Assembly: GCF_022662105.1 (NCBI RefSeq)
Contig: NZ_JAKMCP010000001.1
Location: 62,001 to 126,000, forward strand
DNA length: 64,000 bases
Direction of reading: 5' to 3'
From: Aestuariivivens sediminis
GTDB lineage: Bacteria; Bacteroidota; Bacteroidia; Flavobacteriales; Flavobacteriaceae
Positions 35,958 through 45,083 of this stretch are shown here, piece after piece. Both the position numbers and the translations under genes were made by a program. The notes below the pieces were generated by a model. The model did not search any database, had not been told where the DNA came from, and saw only the letters and a list, made by a program, of their open reading frames with translations. Within the stretch, counting starts at the first letter, position 1, and every line of letters starts with the position of its first letter.

Positions 35958-37161
35958 TAACTCTTAATTCACTGTAAAAATCATAAAAGTCCCGTTCTTG
36001 ATGTTCTAACCTAAACTTGGTTTGTACTCTATTCACGGCTTGATTTCTTATACCTTCCTTTTTCGAATCCGGCAAAGCAAGTATGTCTTGAATTTGATCT
36101 GCCAGTGCTTGGGGTTGTCTTTTGGGTACCACCCAACCCGTTTTATTGTGCAGGACATTTTCAGGAAGCCCTTCGGCATCACTCACTACACATAGATTGC
36201 CCATGGCTTGAGCTTCCAAAACAGCATTACAGAAACCTTCTTGAATACTGTATTGTAAATAAATGTCAGATTGTGCCATATAAGCTCTAACCTCTTTAGG
36301 CGTTAATTTACCCAAAAATGTAACACTATCTTTAAGTCCTAACTGATGTGCCGCAAAAACCAAGCGCTCATATTGATCCCCCGTTCCGATGATAAAATAA
36401 TGGAACACAAGGCCCTTATTTTTTAATAATGCTAAGGCCTCCAAGGTATACTCCAATCCCTTTTTCCAATGTAAGCGCGCAACGGTTAAAAAATTAAGCC
36501 CTGGTAAAGCATCTTCTCCATGAGTCTTATTAAAAAAATTCACATCAATGGCTGGCGGGATTACCCAAACCATTGTCTTAGAGATTCCATAGGCTGTCAA
36601 GGTCTCTTGCATCGACAAGGACAACACATGATACTTAACCGGCTTGGTAAAGAGTCGGCTATAGCAACCCGGGTGCTTTAAAGGTGATAAATAGAGATCG
36701 GAACCTCTAAAACTAACCGCCATTTTAGCACCAATGGCTTTGGCCACATTTTCTCGATCTATGGCTAACATTCCAAAACCAAAATGCAACCAATCCAATG
36801 ATTCCGAGAATACATACTGATGACGAATAATATGTTTAACACAGTTCTTAACGGATATACCGTCCTTTCGCTCAAGCCAGAAATAGTTATAATTTTTTTT
36901 GGGTTGAATAAATAGAGCTTTCACTATAAGCCATAAACTTGTAATAACAGTTTTTAATACCCCTTTACTAAAATCAGGAGCTGAAATGACCTTACAGCCT
37001 AAATTATCTTCATCTCGTTTAAAATCATTTACAAATAGAACAACCTCAATACCATTGGCTTGCAAACCGTGTATCTTATTCCTGAAAAAAGTCTCAGAAT
37101 ACCCAGGTACGGCAATCAAAACCAATCCTATTTTTATTCTTTTTGTCCTTTTCATATACAT
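35950..37161 (-). CDS. Glycosyltransferase family 4 (colanic-acid WcaL-like)
   Basis: This 403-residue GT-B protein has the E-x7-E motif in IQEGFCNAVLEAQAMG (about 315-330) and FLTVARLHWKKGLEYTLEAL (about 226-245), which is close to the WcaL/AmsK group. SETFFRNKIHGLQANGIEV near the start supports this. The neighbour at 37171-38364 has the same plan and similar landmarks, which points to an old duplication. It starts 9 nt after the stop of that neighbour. Confidence 0.88.
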   Translation of the reverse strand: MYMKRTKRIKIGLVLIAVPGYSETFFRNKIHGLQANGIEVVLFVNDFKRDEDNLGCKVISAPDFSKGVLKTVITSLWLIVKALFIQPKKNYNYFWLERKDGISVKNCVKHIIRHQYVFSESLDWLHFGFGMLAIDRENVAKAIGAKMAVSFRGSDLYLSPLKHPGCYSRLFTKPVKYHVLSLSMQETLTAYGISKTMVWVIPPAIDVNFFNKTHGEDALPGLNFLTVARLHWKKGLEYTLEALALLKNKGLVFHYFIIGTGDQYERLVFAAHQLGLKDSVTFLGKLTPKEVRAYMAQSDIYLQYSIQEGFCNAVLEAQAMGNLCVVSDAEGLPENVLHNKTGWVVPKRQPQALADQIQDILALPDSKKEGIRNQAVNRVQTKFRLEHQERDFYDFYSELRVNG

Positions 37162-37170
37162 TCCTAATTC

Positions 37171-38364
37171 TTAACCATGATGCCCTTTGCCATTATTATG
37201 CAGTACATCACCATATAAGGCCTGCATACCCTTAACCATCTGTTCCAATTGGTGTTGTTCTGTAACCGTATTATACGCCTTATTACTAATCTGTTTCTTG
37301 CTTTCATTAGACAATGCCCTAATTTCAATAAGCTTATCTGCTATGGCCTTAGGGTTTCTTATAGGCACTAAAAAACCGTTAACACCATCGTTAATAACTT
37401 CCCCCATGCCCCCACAATCCGTACTTAGCACCAAAGTTCTCAAACTCATGGCTTCCAGGACCACATTAGCGATTCCTTCTTTTAAACTGGGCAACAATAG
37501 CACAGAGGCCTTACGAATTAACAACTGTACACGGTCAAAAGGGGTATGCTTCAAAAGCACCACCTCATCTTCAAGGCCTAGATCTTTAATCTGATACAAC
37601 AGCTCAATATCATGCGCAGCACCAATAATGGTATACTTGAATGGTATTCCAGCATGTTTAAGCTGTTTACAGGCATCCAACGCATAATGATAGCCCTTTA
37701 TCCAATGTGAACGTCCTACCGAAACCATCTCAAAAACCGAAGAACCATCTAGCTTCTCAGCTTCTAAAGCCTCCAAATTCAGGCCGCTGTAAACCACAGC
37801 GATCCGTGCCTTAAGTGCACCATAACCTTCAGCCTCTTGAGCTATAGCTTTAGAAACGGCATGAAACCCATCAACTTTGGGGAAATGGGCACGATACATC
37901 GCAGCCAGTTTATCATTGGCAATCGGTGAATAATTAATGTGAGCCCCTCGTAAACTAAGCACCAACTTCATACCGAAACTCTGCACCCACATCCAGTTAT
38001 TCAAATCCTTGGCCCATTGCACATGGAATACCTCCGGGCGATGCCACAATACCGGATAGGCTTTTACTTTAGCCCGAGTCAAATGGGTAGCTGTTTCCTT
38101 TAAGAACTTATCCAATTGGCGCTTATCCTTATACCTAAATAGAATAAGCAATAATGTGTATTGCAACAAGTGAAGCCCCTTCCCTATTTTTGTATTTCTA
38201 TAACCTACAACCTTAACCGTTTTGGGATACGCAACGGGAGCTTTTAAAAATCCAAATCGGTATACCCTTTGTCCGCTAAGGGCCAATCCCAACACCAAAC
38301 GCTCTATAAACGTAGTACCCGGAATATCCCCGGAATAGATCGCTACTGCAGGTTTGGATGTCAT
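37171..38364 (-). CDS. Glycosyltransferase family 4 (WcaL-like)
   Basis: This 397-residue GT-B protein shows LKEGIANVVLEAMSLR (E-x7-E, about 305-320) and MVSVGRSHWIKGYHYALDAC (about 218-237), aligned in position with its downstream neighbour. The N-terminal domain includes LSLRGAHINYSPI, resembling VSFRGSDLYLSPL in the neighbour. It overlaps the upstream SGNH gene by 4 nt (ATGA type), so translation is probably coupled. Confidence 0.88.
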   Translation of the reverse strand: MTSKPAVAIYSGDIPGTTFIERLVLGLALSGQRVYRFGFLKAPVAYPKTVKVVGYRNTKIGKGLHLLQYTLLLILFRYKDKRQLDKFLKETATHLTRAKVKAYPVLWHRPEVFHVQWAKDLNNWMWVQSFGMKLVLSLRGAHINYSPIANDKLAAMYRAHFPKVDGFHAVSKAIAQEAEGYGALKARIAVVYSGLNLEALEAEKLDGSSVFEMVSVGRSHWIKGYHYALDACKQLKHAGIPFKYTIIGAAHDIELLYQIKDLGLEDEVVLLKHTPFDRVQLLIRKASVLLLPSLKEGIANVVLEAMSLRTLVLSTDCGGMGEVINDGVNGFLVPIRNPKAIADKLIEIRALSNESKKQISNKAYNTVTEQHQLEQMVKGMQALYGDVLHNNGKGHHG

Positions 38365-39263
38365 GGCAGTCCTTTTATTAATAATTTTAAATCTTCAGCA
38401 AACTTCAGACTTACCTGTTTATTACCTGCAAGATTAACATGAATGGGATCATAAAAAAAATAGGCATCATCAAGAATTGCACTATGATTGATCACTTTAT
38501 AATTATCATTTAAAAAAACGACATTTTTGCCTTTCATCGGTGGTATATAAACGACCAATGTTATATTATTTTCTTTACACAACATGTTTAAACGCTCTAA
38601 ATAAGGATTTTGTAAATTTATGGGTAACGTCGTAAAGGTTAACTTTTCGTGTCCTTTTAAATTTTCAAGAGGATACTGATAATTTCCTGCTCCATCAAAC
38701 CTGTTCTTCATGTTAGGTCTAAATGCACTCAAAATAGATGGATAAAATAATTCCAAATTATAATAAAAAACACCTGCAAAAGAAAAATACTTGGACCATA
38801 AAATAATGTTAGCGTCACCCTCCTTAAATTCATTAAAATAAGATGAGACATAGTTCCTTCTAATATAGGGTAAAAACCGATAATTATTAACACTTAAACC
38901 AGGATGCTTGGTATTTAAATCTGCAACACTTGCAGAAAGAACGCAATATTTTGTGGACTTACCTTGAGCTAAAAAATGTTCAAGCATTAAACATTGGGTA
39001 CCTATTCCAGTATCATCCATACTTAAATTCACGCCCTCCAAATCTGAAGCATTATCAATAACCTTCGTGTTAAGGGTGGTCAACCCAATACTAGAGCCTA
39101 ACACAATATAATCATAAGCCTTTTGTTTCAAAGCATTTGCCACAAAAGAAGGCTTGTAAAATGAGGAATGTCGCAAAAAAAACAAACTTCCTTCAGATAG
39201 CAGAGTGGCACATCCCATAAGCAGAATAAGAAACCAACCAATATGTTTTAAAAAGGCTCTCAT
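38361..39263 (-). CDS. Putative SGNH/AlgJ-like O-acylation partner
   Basis: This 300-residue protein has one N-terminal membrane segment (about 8-28). An SGNH-like extracytoplasmic domain follows, with candidate nucleophile Ser in VLGSSIGL (S57 or S58) and the catalytic Asp-His pair in DPIHVNLAG (D272, H275). The pattern resembles DltD/AlgJ-type partners of MBOAT proteins. The MBOAT gene is directly upstream (2 nt gap), a strong context. Together they would move acyl groups (often acetate) across the inner membrane and onto the glycan. The family assignment comes from motifs and context rather than strong similarity. Confidence 0.72.
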   Translation of the reverse strand: MRAFLKHIGWFLILLMGCATLLSEGSLFFLRHSSFYKPSFVANALKQKAYDYIVLGSSIGLTTLNTKVIDNASDLEGVNLSMDDTGIGTQCLMLEHFLAQGKSTKYCVLSASVADLNTKHPGLSVNNYRFLPYIRRNYVSSYFNEFKEGDANIILWSKYFSFAGVFYYNLELFYPSILSAFRPNMKNRFDGAGNYQYPLENLKGHEKLTFTTLPINLQNPYLERLNMLCKENNITLVVYIPPMKGKNVVFLNDNYKVINHSAILDDAYFFYDPIHVNLAGNKQVSLKFAEDLKLLIKGLP

Positions 39264-39265
39264 AG

Positions 39266-40693
39266 TTAAAACTGAAAATATATAAAGGTTTCCGGATTTT
39301 TAAAAATCCCCATAAACAAAATCATCAACCCTATGAAAAAAGCCGTCTTGGAGGATAGAACAACTTCTTTTTCATTTTTCTGAACCGCTAAAAATTCAAA
39401 CATCAATAAAACGATACTACTAAACAAGACGATCAAACTAAATAGGATGATCTTCGGTGTTTTAACAAAGAAGGTCAATGCCATTCCTGAAAAATTAAAA
39501 ATTTGCATGACGTATTCAAAAGCCAACTCTATGTTATCTGCTCTAAAAAAAACCCAGGCCAAAGTAACCAAACAAAAAGTAAAGCTGATTTTAAAAATCT
39601 GATTCACAGAAAACCGCGTTGAAATTATATGTTTACGATTTTTTTTTACAATAAAAAGTGGCAGAATAAACAAGGCATGAAGGCCACCCCAAAGTGCAAA
39701 AGTCCAATTAGCGCCATGCCAAAATCCACTTACCAAAAATACAACGAGTACATTTCTTATCTTTTGTTTAAATGTTCCTCTAGATCCTCCCATAGGAATA
39801 TAAAGGTAATCCCGAAACCATGTGGACAGAGAGATATGCCAACGACGCCAAAACTCTGCTACATCTCTGGAAAAATATGGAAATTTAAAATTCGTCATCA
39901 ATCGAAAACCAAACAAACGTCCTGTCCCAATGGCAATATCAGAATAGCCTGAAAAATCGCCGTAAATTTGAAAGCCAAATAAAATAGCTCCAAAAAAAAG
40001 AGTCATGGAGTTATGATTTTCAGGATGGTCAAAAATTTGGTTGACAAAAAAAGCACAGTTATCTGCGACAACCATCTTTTTAAATAGACCCCAAATAATC
40101 AAATTAAATCCTCGAAGAGCAAAAACGGTATCAAACTTTCGTTTTACCCTGAATTGTGGCAAAAATTGATTAGCGCGCTCTATGGGACCGGCTACCAATT
40201 GCGGAAAAAAGGACACATAAGCAGCAAACTGCATTAAATCTTTGGTGGCACCTACCTTTTTTCTATAAACATCTATGGTATAGCTCAGGGTTTGGAACGT
40301 GTAAAAACTGATCCCCACTGGCAAAATAATGTTAAGTGTAGACCGCTCCATCGAAATGCCAAACAGGAGCCATGCTTCTGCCCAGGTATCTACAAAAAAG
40401 TTGTAATATTTAAAAAACCCCAGCAGTCCAAGATTACAAACCAAACTAATGCCCAGCAAAAGTTTTCTTTTTGTTGTTTTAGTTATTGCTTCCATTTGTT
40501 TTCCCACAACATAATCCACTACTGTGCTGAAAGCAATCAAAATCAAAAACCTATAATCCCACCATCCGTAAAACACATAACTGGCTACAACGATTAAAAG
40601 ATTTTGCCATTTTAGAGAGTTGTTGAAAACAAACCAATACAATAAAAAAACGAGCGGTAAAAATAGGGCAAAGGCTAAGGAATTAAACAACAT
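39266..40693 (-). CDS. MBOAT family O-acyltransferase (AlgI-like)
   Basis: This 475-residue polytopic protein has about 11 hydrophobic segments and the MBOAT landmarks: FFPQLVAGPIERANQFLPQF (about 168-187), the GYSDIAIGTGRLFGF block, AEFWRRWHISLSTWFRDYLY, and the catalytic His in GFWHGANWTF (H326). A second His (GGLHALF) follows. The family includes AlgI, which acetylates alginate with AlgJ/AlgX. Here the adjacent SGNH-like protein should be the partner. The likely role is O-acylation of the sulfated glycan or a precursor in the periplasm. Confidence 0.92.
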   Translation of the reverse strand: MLFNSLAFALFLPLVFLLYWFVFNNSLKWQNLLIVVASYVFYGWWDYRFLILIAFSTVVDYVVGKQMEAITKTTKRKLLLGISLVCNLGLLGFFKYYNFFVDTWAEAWLLFGISMERSTLNIILPVGISFYTFQTLSYTIDVYRKKVGATKDLMQFAAYVSFFPQLVAGPIERANQFLPQFRVKRKFDTVFALRGFNLIIWGLFKKMVVADNCAFFVNQIFDHPENHNSMTLFFGAILFGFQIYGDFSGYSDIAIGTGRLFGFRLMTNFKFPYFSRDVAEFWRRWHISLSTWFRDYLYIPMGGSRGTFKQKIRNVLVVFLVSGFWHGANWTFALWGGLHALFILPLFIVKKNRKHIISTRFSVNQIFKISFTFCLVTLAWVFFRADNIELAFEYVMQIFNFSGMALTFFVKTPKIILFSLIVLFSSIVLLMFEFLAVQKNEKEVVLSSKTAFFIGLMILFMGIFKNPETFIYFQF

Positions 40694-40697
40694 AAAA

Positions 40698-41693
40698 TCA
40701 AGCTTTAAACCATTTATCCATAACAGGCGCTCCTACAATCTCGTCTATACCTTGTAATGCCTTTTTAAAGTAGGCATCCAACAAGATTTCCGTTTTTGGG
40801 TTTACCACAAAATTGTTGTAATCGCCTAACGGATTTATAATGCCATGTAATTTATTAAGCACTTTATAGCTTAATGGCATATCCCTAACAAAAGTGGCCG
40901 CTTTAGGTAACATTTTGGCGTACCTTACATCGCGTTTATGCTTTAAGAACCTATTGCGTAATAACTGTAACCTAAAATACTTCGGAGTCTTTGTTTTATT
41001 GATATGCAAATCAAAATTGGAGGCATCAAAGGCTTTAAAATCTAAGTTTAAAAAAGTAGAAATAGCCTTAATAACCTCAGCCTTGTTTCTTAAAAAATCT
41101 TCAAACAACACGACTTTTATCTGTTCAGAAGGCAAATGCTTATAGTACACATCCAACTGCTCCTTATACAAACTTCGCTTTAAAATACTGTGAGGGTCAT
41201 ACTTTAAGGTATCCTCTAAACTGTATAAAGCCCTTCCAGATTTTACCGCATGTAAATAATTGGACAGTGCCCGTTTGGTTGGATGGCGCAAGATAAAAAT
41301 AACCTTGATGGCTTTTTTTTGCATGGCCAAACGCTCTGCTACTCTGGGAGAGGCCAAATAGGTAGTTGAATCTTCCCCAACAAGCATATGGTCCGTTCTT
41401 TTAGGAAACTGGGAATAGTACCAATCCCACAGCACCTGCATTTCGGGAACCAACAATGTTGACTTCCATAGCTTTGCTTTGCGATCATAAAAATGATAAT
41501 CGGGATGCTGCAACCATTCATCCATATCCAAAAAGCCCAATTCCTCATGGGCCATCGCCACCTGTGGATGACTATTAAGTATGTTATGTAAAGTACTCGT
41601 TCCGGATTTCATAGCTCCACCAATAATAAAATCGGGGAGTTTTTCCGGGGTTTGCGATTGCCACAATAATGGGTTGGTTGGTTGGTTTTCCAT
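40698..41693 (-). CDS. Sulfotransferase domain protein (Sulfotransfer_1/3 type)
   Basis: This 331-residue protein carries the 5'-PAPS loop in FIIGGAMKSGTSTLHNILNS (K29-T32) followed by HPQVAMAHEE, and the 3' nucleotide site VIFILRHPTKRALSNYLHAV (about 139-158) with the R-x7-S pattern. The architecture resembles heparan-sulfate-type or polysaccharide O-sulfotransferases. No signal peptide, so it probably acts on cytoplasmic lipid-linked glycan. It follows a GT4 gene (6 nt) and precedes the MBOAT gene (4 nt), so the genes act together. Confidence 0.88.
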   Translation of the reverse strand: MENQPTNPLLWQSQTPEKLPDFIIGGAMKSGTSTLHNILNSHPQVAMAHEELGFLDMDEWLQHPDYHFYDRKAKLWKSTLLVPEMQVLWDWYYSQFPKRTDHMLVGEDSTTYLASPRVAERLAMQKKAIKVIFILRHPTKRALSNYLHAVKSGRALYSLEDTLKYDPHSILKRSLYKEQLDVYYKHLPSEQIKVVLFEDFLRNKAEVIKAISTFLNLDFKAFDASNFDLHINKTKTPKYFRLQLLRNRFLKHKRDVRYAKMLPKAATFVRDMPLSYKVLNKLHGIINPLGDYNNFVVNPKTEILLDAYFKKALQGIDEIVGAPVMDKWFKA

Positions 41694-41699
41694 GCAATA

Positions 41700-42791
41700 T
41701 CAGGCTAATAGTTCTGTATACACTTGTTCATGGGCGGCCACAAAGGTTTCTAACGAAAAATGCGTTTTACAATAATCCCTTAAGGCTTTCCCAAGCACTT
41801 CACGTTCGGTTAAGCTCATTTGGGTAAAGGTAAACAATTTGTCTGCAAGTAACCGGGGGTTGTTAGGCTCAAAAAGCAGCCTATCAAAGTCTTTCAGCAC
41901 AAATTTAACACCGGTAATATTCGAACCCAAAACAGGTATACCCATACTCATCGCCTCCACCAAGGCCATAGGCATTCCTTCTTTACGGCCTTCATCTAGG
42001 GTTGGGATCACAAAAACATCGGCCTGTTCTAAATAAGGCCTTACATCCAATTGGGTTCCCACAAAATCAATTTGCTTCTCCAGACCCAGGTCTCGCACCA
42101 ATTGTTGCATGGCTTTCCCATAGGCATTATCACACTTCCCAACAACCTGCAATATAAAATCCTGTTCTGGTAAGAGATTCAGCGCCTGCACCAAAGTTTC
42201 CAATCCTTTTACGGGTACTAAATTAGCGACCATCACAATGTTCAATACAGCACCAGGTGGCCTCTTGCTTCCATCTGTTAAAGGTTGATAAAAAGTGGTG
42301 TCCAAACCTAAAGGGATCAGCCTTTGATTTTTTTTCTTAGGGAAATAATCGCGCATCTCATCATTAATGGTAATGATAAAATCTGCCAAATAGCTTTTCA
42401 ATTTCCAATGCCTGGCCTTATAACCCATAGCTTTTTTGGTATACATCCATTTTACACCAGCCAATTTTGCAGCCAAGGCTTCTGTCCAGTCACTGCTCCA
42501 TTGCCAGGAATGCACCAAATCATATTGGTGTTTTCTATAAAACCTAGAGATTTTAAGAATCCTGAACAACAATGTAGAATAGGGTCTGTAAGGTGTCTTT
42601 GTTGAAAAAACATGAATAGGAACACCCAATTGCTCCACGGTTTTAAAGAATTTGCCTTGATCATGACCACAAGCGATTTCTATATCGAACCGCCTTTTGT
42701 TTAACCCTTTTATTAAGTCGTAAATCACCTTACCACTACCGGCAGTACTAAAATTGGATATGGTGAATAAAATCTTGATGCGCTTATCCAT
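41700..42791 (-). CDS. Glycosyltransferase family 4
   Basis: This 363-residue GT-B protein starts RIKILFTISNFSTAGSGKVIYDLIKGL, a typical acceptor-domain opening, and has the E-x7-E motif in DEGRKEGMPMALVEAMSMG (about 258-276). It overlaps the acetyltransferase gene upstream by 8 nt. Sugar specificity is unknown. The sulfotransferase gene follows after 6 nt. Confidence 0.88.
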   Translation of the reverse strand: MDKRIKILFTISNFSTAGSGKVIYDLIKGLNKRRFDIEIACGHDQGKFFKTVEQLGVPIHVFSTKTPYRPYSTLLFRILKISRFYRKHQYDLVHSWQWSSDWTEALAAKLAGVKWMYTKKAMGYKARHWKLKSYLADFIITINDEMRDYFPKKKNQRLIPLGLDTTFYQPLTDGSKRPPGAVLNIVMVANLVPVKGLETLVQALNLLPEQDFILQVVGKCDNAYGKAMQQLVRDLGLEKQIDFVGTQLDVRPYLEQADVFVIPTLDEGRKEGMPMALVEAMSMGIPVLGSNITGVKFVLKDFDRLLFEPNNPRLLADKLFTFTQMSLTEREVLGKALRDYCKTHFSLETFVAAHEQVYTELLA

Positions 42792-43362
42792 TAGGCAATG
42801 TTTTCAAAACCACAGCTGGGTTACCTGCAACAATACAGTGGGAAGGCATATCTTTCACCACTACCGAACCAGCACCTATTTCCACATGATCGCCTATAGT
42901 AATAGCTCCAATAATAGCTACTTGTGCCCCTACGGTCACATGATTCCCTATAGTTGGCAATTGGGTATTATCATTGTTCTTGTTTCCTATAGTTAATCCA
43001 TTTCTAAACTGAAAGTTTTTACCAATGGATTTTGCGTTAATAACTGTAGCATATGGATGATAACACATCAGCCCACCTTCAATTTTAGTACTTTTAAAAA
43101 TCTTGCAATGAAAATCCTTAGCGAAACAACCATAATACCAGGGTCGCTTTCTAATACGCCAGAAAAAAATCATGGCGTATTCAGGATAATATAACATTAA
43201 ATGAAAAAAGTGTTTTCGTAAAGTAGGCGGAGTAACCACACATCCCCTTGTACCAATAGTTGTTGCTATATCCTCCTGTATTAGTTTATGAGATACAACA
43301 TAGCGTTTAAACATCCTATTTAACAAAAGTTTCCTAATTATATGCTTAACTAAATGTATCAT
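42784..43362 (-). CDS. Serine O-acetyltransferase-like (CysE/hexapeptide) enzyme
   Basis: This 192-residue protein has a hexapeptide-repeat left-handed helix in its C-terminal half (about 95-190): GLTIGNKNNDNTQLPTIGN, HVTVGAQVAIIGAITIGDHV, and SVVVKDMPSHCIVAGNPAVV as landmark parts. The last segment is the usual C-terminal Pro-rich signature of acetyltransferases. The N-terminus lacks the full CysE helical domain. Within this locus it is more likely an acetyltransferase for a sugar than for serine. It overlaps the next GT4 gene by 8 nt. Confidence 0.85.
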   Translation of the reverse strand: MIHLVKHIIRKLLLNRMFKRYVVSHKLIQEDIATTIGTRGCVVTPPTLRKHFFHLMLYYPEYAMIFFWRIRKRPWYYGCFAKDFHCKIFKSTKIEGGLMCYHPYATVINAKSIGKNFQFRNGLTIGNKNNDNTQLPTIGNHVTVGAQVAIIGAITIGDHVEIGAGSVVVKDMPSHCIVAGNPAVVLKTLPNG

Positions 43363-43368
43363 AACATG

Positions 43369-44361
43369 TTATAAATAACTGAGTTTACGCGCCACATAAG
43401 GTTTGGCTATCCAATATACGTAAACCTTTAATAATATTTTGATAGGCAATAGCACCAACAACCACAAATATAGAGTAATATAAAACGGAAGTCTTATAGG
43501 AACTATATCCTGATGTATCTGTTTTACTAAACTCACTCGCTTACGCATTCCTTTAGTATCAAAAATAAGCTTCCCCATAGTACTAAAAATACCATGAAAT
43601 AAAATACGCTTATAAGCTAAGGGAGGTTCATACTTCACATAAAAAGGCAAATGCTCCAACACAAGGCGTTTCCATGTGTGAAAAATCATTGATTCTTGCT
43701 TTTTTGCCTTTTGGGTAGTCGATAAATTATGTTTCCGATACAAATAAACATAAGCATCATACGCTGCAACCTTACACAACATTCCCAATTTTATATCAAA
43801 AGCGGTGTCTTCTCCCAACCTTAAAGCCTCATTATAGAAGCCAATTTTTTTAAAAACAGCTTTCCTATATAAAAACGCAGGTGGCCCAACAACAGTTCTC
43901 AAATCGCCAAACCATCTTATCCCTAAATCAGGTGGATTTTTAACAGTCACATCCAAAGTTTCATCAGTAGGTTTTTCTGTACTTTCAATACCATTATAAG
44001 ACTTAACCATTTTGCCAAAAACCGCATCAACTTCCGGAGTAGTATCTAAAATTTCAATCATACGTTTTAAAGTACCTGGGTAAATCTCGTCATCCACATC
44101 AAACAAATACACATAGGTTCCATTCGCTTTAGATATTCCCAAATTTCTTGATGCCCCTGCTCCTTGCTTTCTTTGATGATAAAGCCATACCCTACTATCT
44201 TTAATACATATCTGTTCTATTAATTTTACTGAATCATCTACCGAATTATTATCAATGTAAATAATCTCAAAATCATCCAGCTCCTGCGCTCTTACAAAAC
44301 GATAGGATTGATCAATAAACTTGCTATTATTGTAAACAGGTATAATTATAGATAACTTCAT
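43369..44361 (-). CDS. Glycosyltransferase family 2
   Basis: This 330-residue GT-A protein has MKLSIIIPVYNNSKFIDQSY at the start and the metal-binding motif YLFDVDDEIYPGTL (about 89-102). GAGASRNLGISKANG marks the nucleotide-sugar site. A hydrophobic segment (about 290-310) is near the C-terminus. It would transfer a sugar on the inner-membrane inner face. It lies 6 nt after the CmcI-like gene upstream and 6 nt before the acetyltransferase gene. Confidence 0.88.
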   Translation of the reverse strand: MKLSIIIPVYNNSKFIDQSYRFVRAQELDDFEIIYIDNNSVDDSVKLIEQICIKDSRVWLYHQRKQGAGASRNLGISKANGTYVYLFDVDDEIYPGTLKRMIEILDTTPEVDAVFGKMVKSYNGIESTEKPTDETLDVTVKNPPDLGIRWFGDLRTVVGPPAFLYRKAVFKKIGFYNEALRLGEDTAFDIKLGMLCKVAAYDAYVYLYRKHNLSTTQKAKKQESMIFHTWKRLVLEHLPFYVKYEPPLAYKRILFHGIFSTMGKLIFDTKGMRKRVSLVKQIHQDIVPIRLPFYITLYLWLLVLLPIKILLKVYVYWIAKPYVARKLSYL

Positions 44362-44367
44362 ACAAAT

Positions 44368-45072
44368 TTAAATTTCTACCACCCCCAATCCGTATTTATG
44401 TTGCGATGCGCTTGTTATAAATTCCTTATAAGGAAATATCACTTTTAATTCTTCCCATAACCTGTCCACATAACAATCCATTTGATGATGATAGTCTGAA
44501 GCTATAATATCATGAAAACCTACATACCCTCCTTTTCTAACCAATGGGCTGTACATTTCAAAATCTTGTCTAACACCCTCGTACCTATGGTCTCCATCAA
44601 TAAACAAAAAGTCTATAGCAGCTCCATTTAACAGATGCTTTAAACGCTCTAGGGTATCTTGTGCATGTGAATCGGCTTGAATGAGAGACACTTTACTTGA
44701 AGGTAAATCTGATAAAAACGTTTCAAAAAAACGGGCTTTCTGTTTGGGATATCCCCCTCCGTGAATACCCCCTGGTAAGTCAATAGAAATTAAATGCATT
44801 GGCTTAAAATAACGAGCCCACACATAAAAACTTCCACCTCTCTTCGTACCAATCTCAACTACAACCTTGGGACGTATTTGCGAAACATATTTAGTAAAAG
44901 CCTTAAATTCTTCAGGATATTGGTGCATGGCAATTCTTTCATAATACCCTTTGCCCTTATAGTCTTTTGTAAACTGGTAGATGGCATCCATATCTTTTAA
45001 TGCAAAAGACTTCCTTAAACAATAAATGGAGTACTTTAATTTTAAATAATTTAAAAATTCGGCCCGTTTCAT
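44368..45072 (-). CDS. CmcI/rhamnosyl-O-methyltransferase-like SAM enzyme
   Basis: This 234-residue protein resembles the cephalosporin hydroxylase/rhamnosyl O-methyltransferase family. Landmarks are VVVEIGTKRGGSFYVWARYF (about 68-87), with the Rossmann motif E-I-G-T-x-x-G-G-S, SIDLPGGIHGGGYP and the metal-binding FLFIDGDHRYEGVRQDF (about 145-161). In this family D and H residues there hold a divalent ion. O-methylation of a sugar is a plausible role because the family includes rhamnosyl O-methyltransferases, but other substrates are possible. Confidence 0.85.
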   Translation of the reverse strand: MKRAEFLNYLKLKYSIYCLRKSFALKDMDAIYQFTKDYKGKGYYERIAMHQYPEEFKAFTKYVSQIRPKVVVEIGTKRGGSFYVWARYFKPMHLISIDLPGGIHGGGYPKQKARFFETFLSDLPSSKVSLIQADSHAQDTLERLKHLLNGAAIDFLFIDGDHRYEGVRQDFEMYSPLVRKGGYVGFHDIIASDYHHQMDCYVDRLWEELKVIFPYKEFITSASQHKYGLGVVEI

Positions 45073-45083
45073 CTAAGTCCTGT

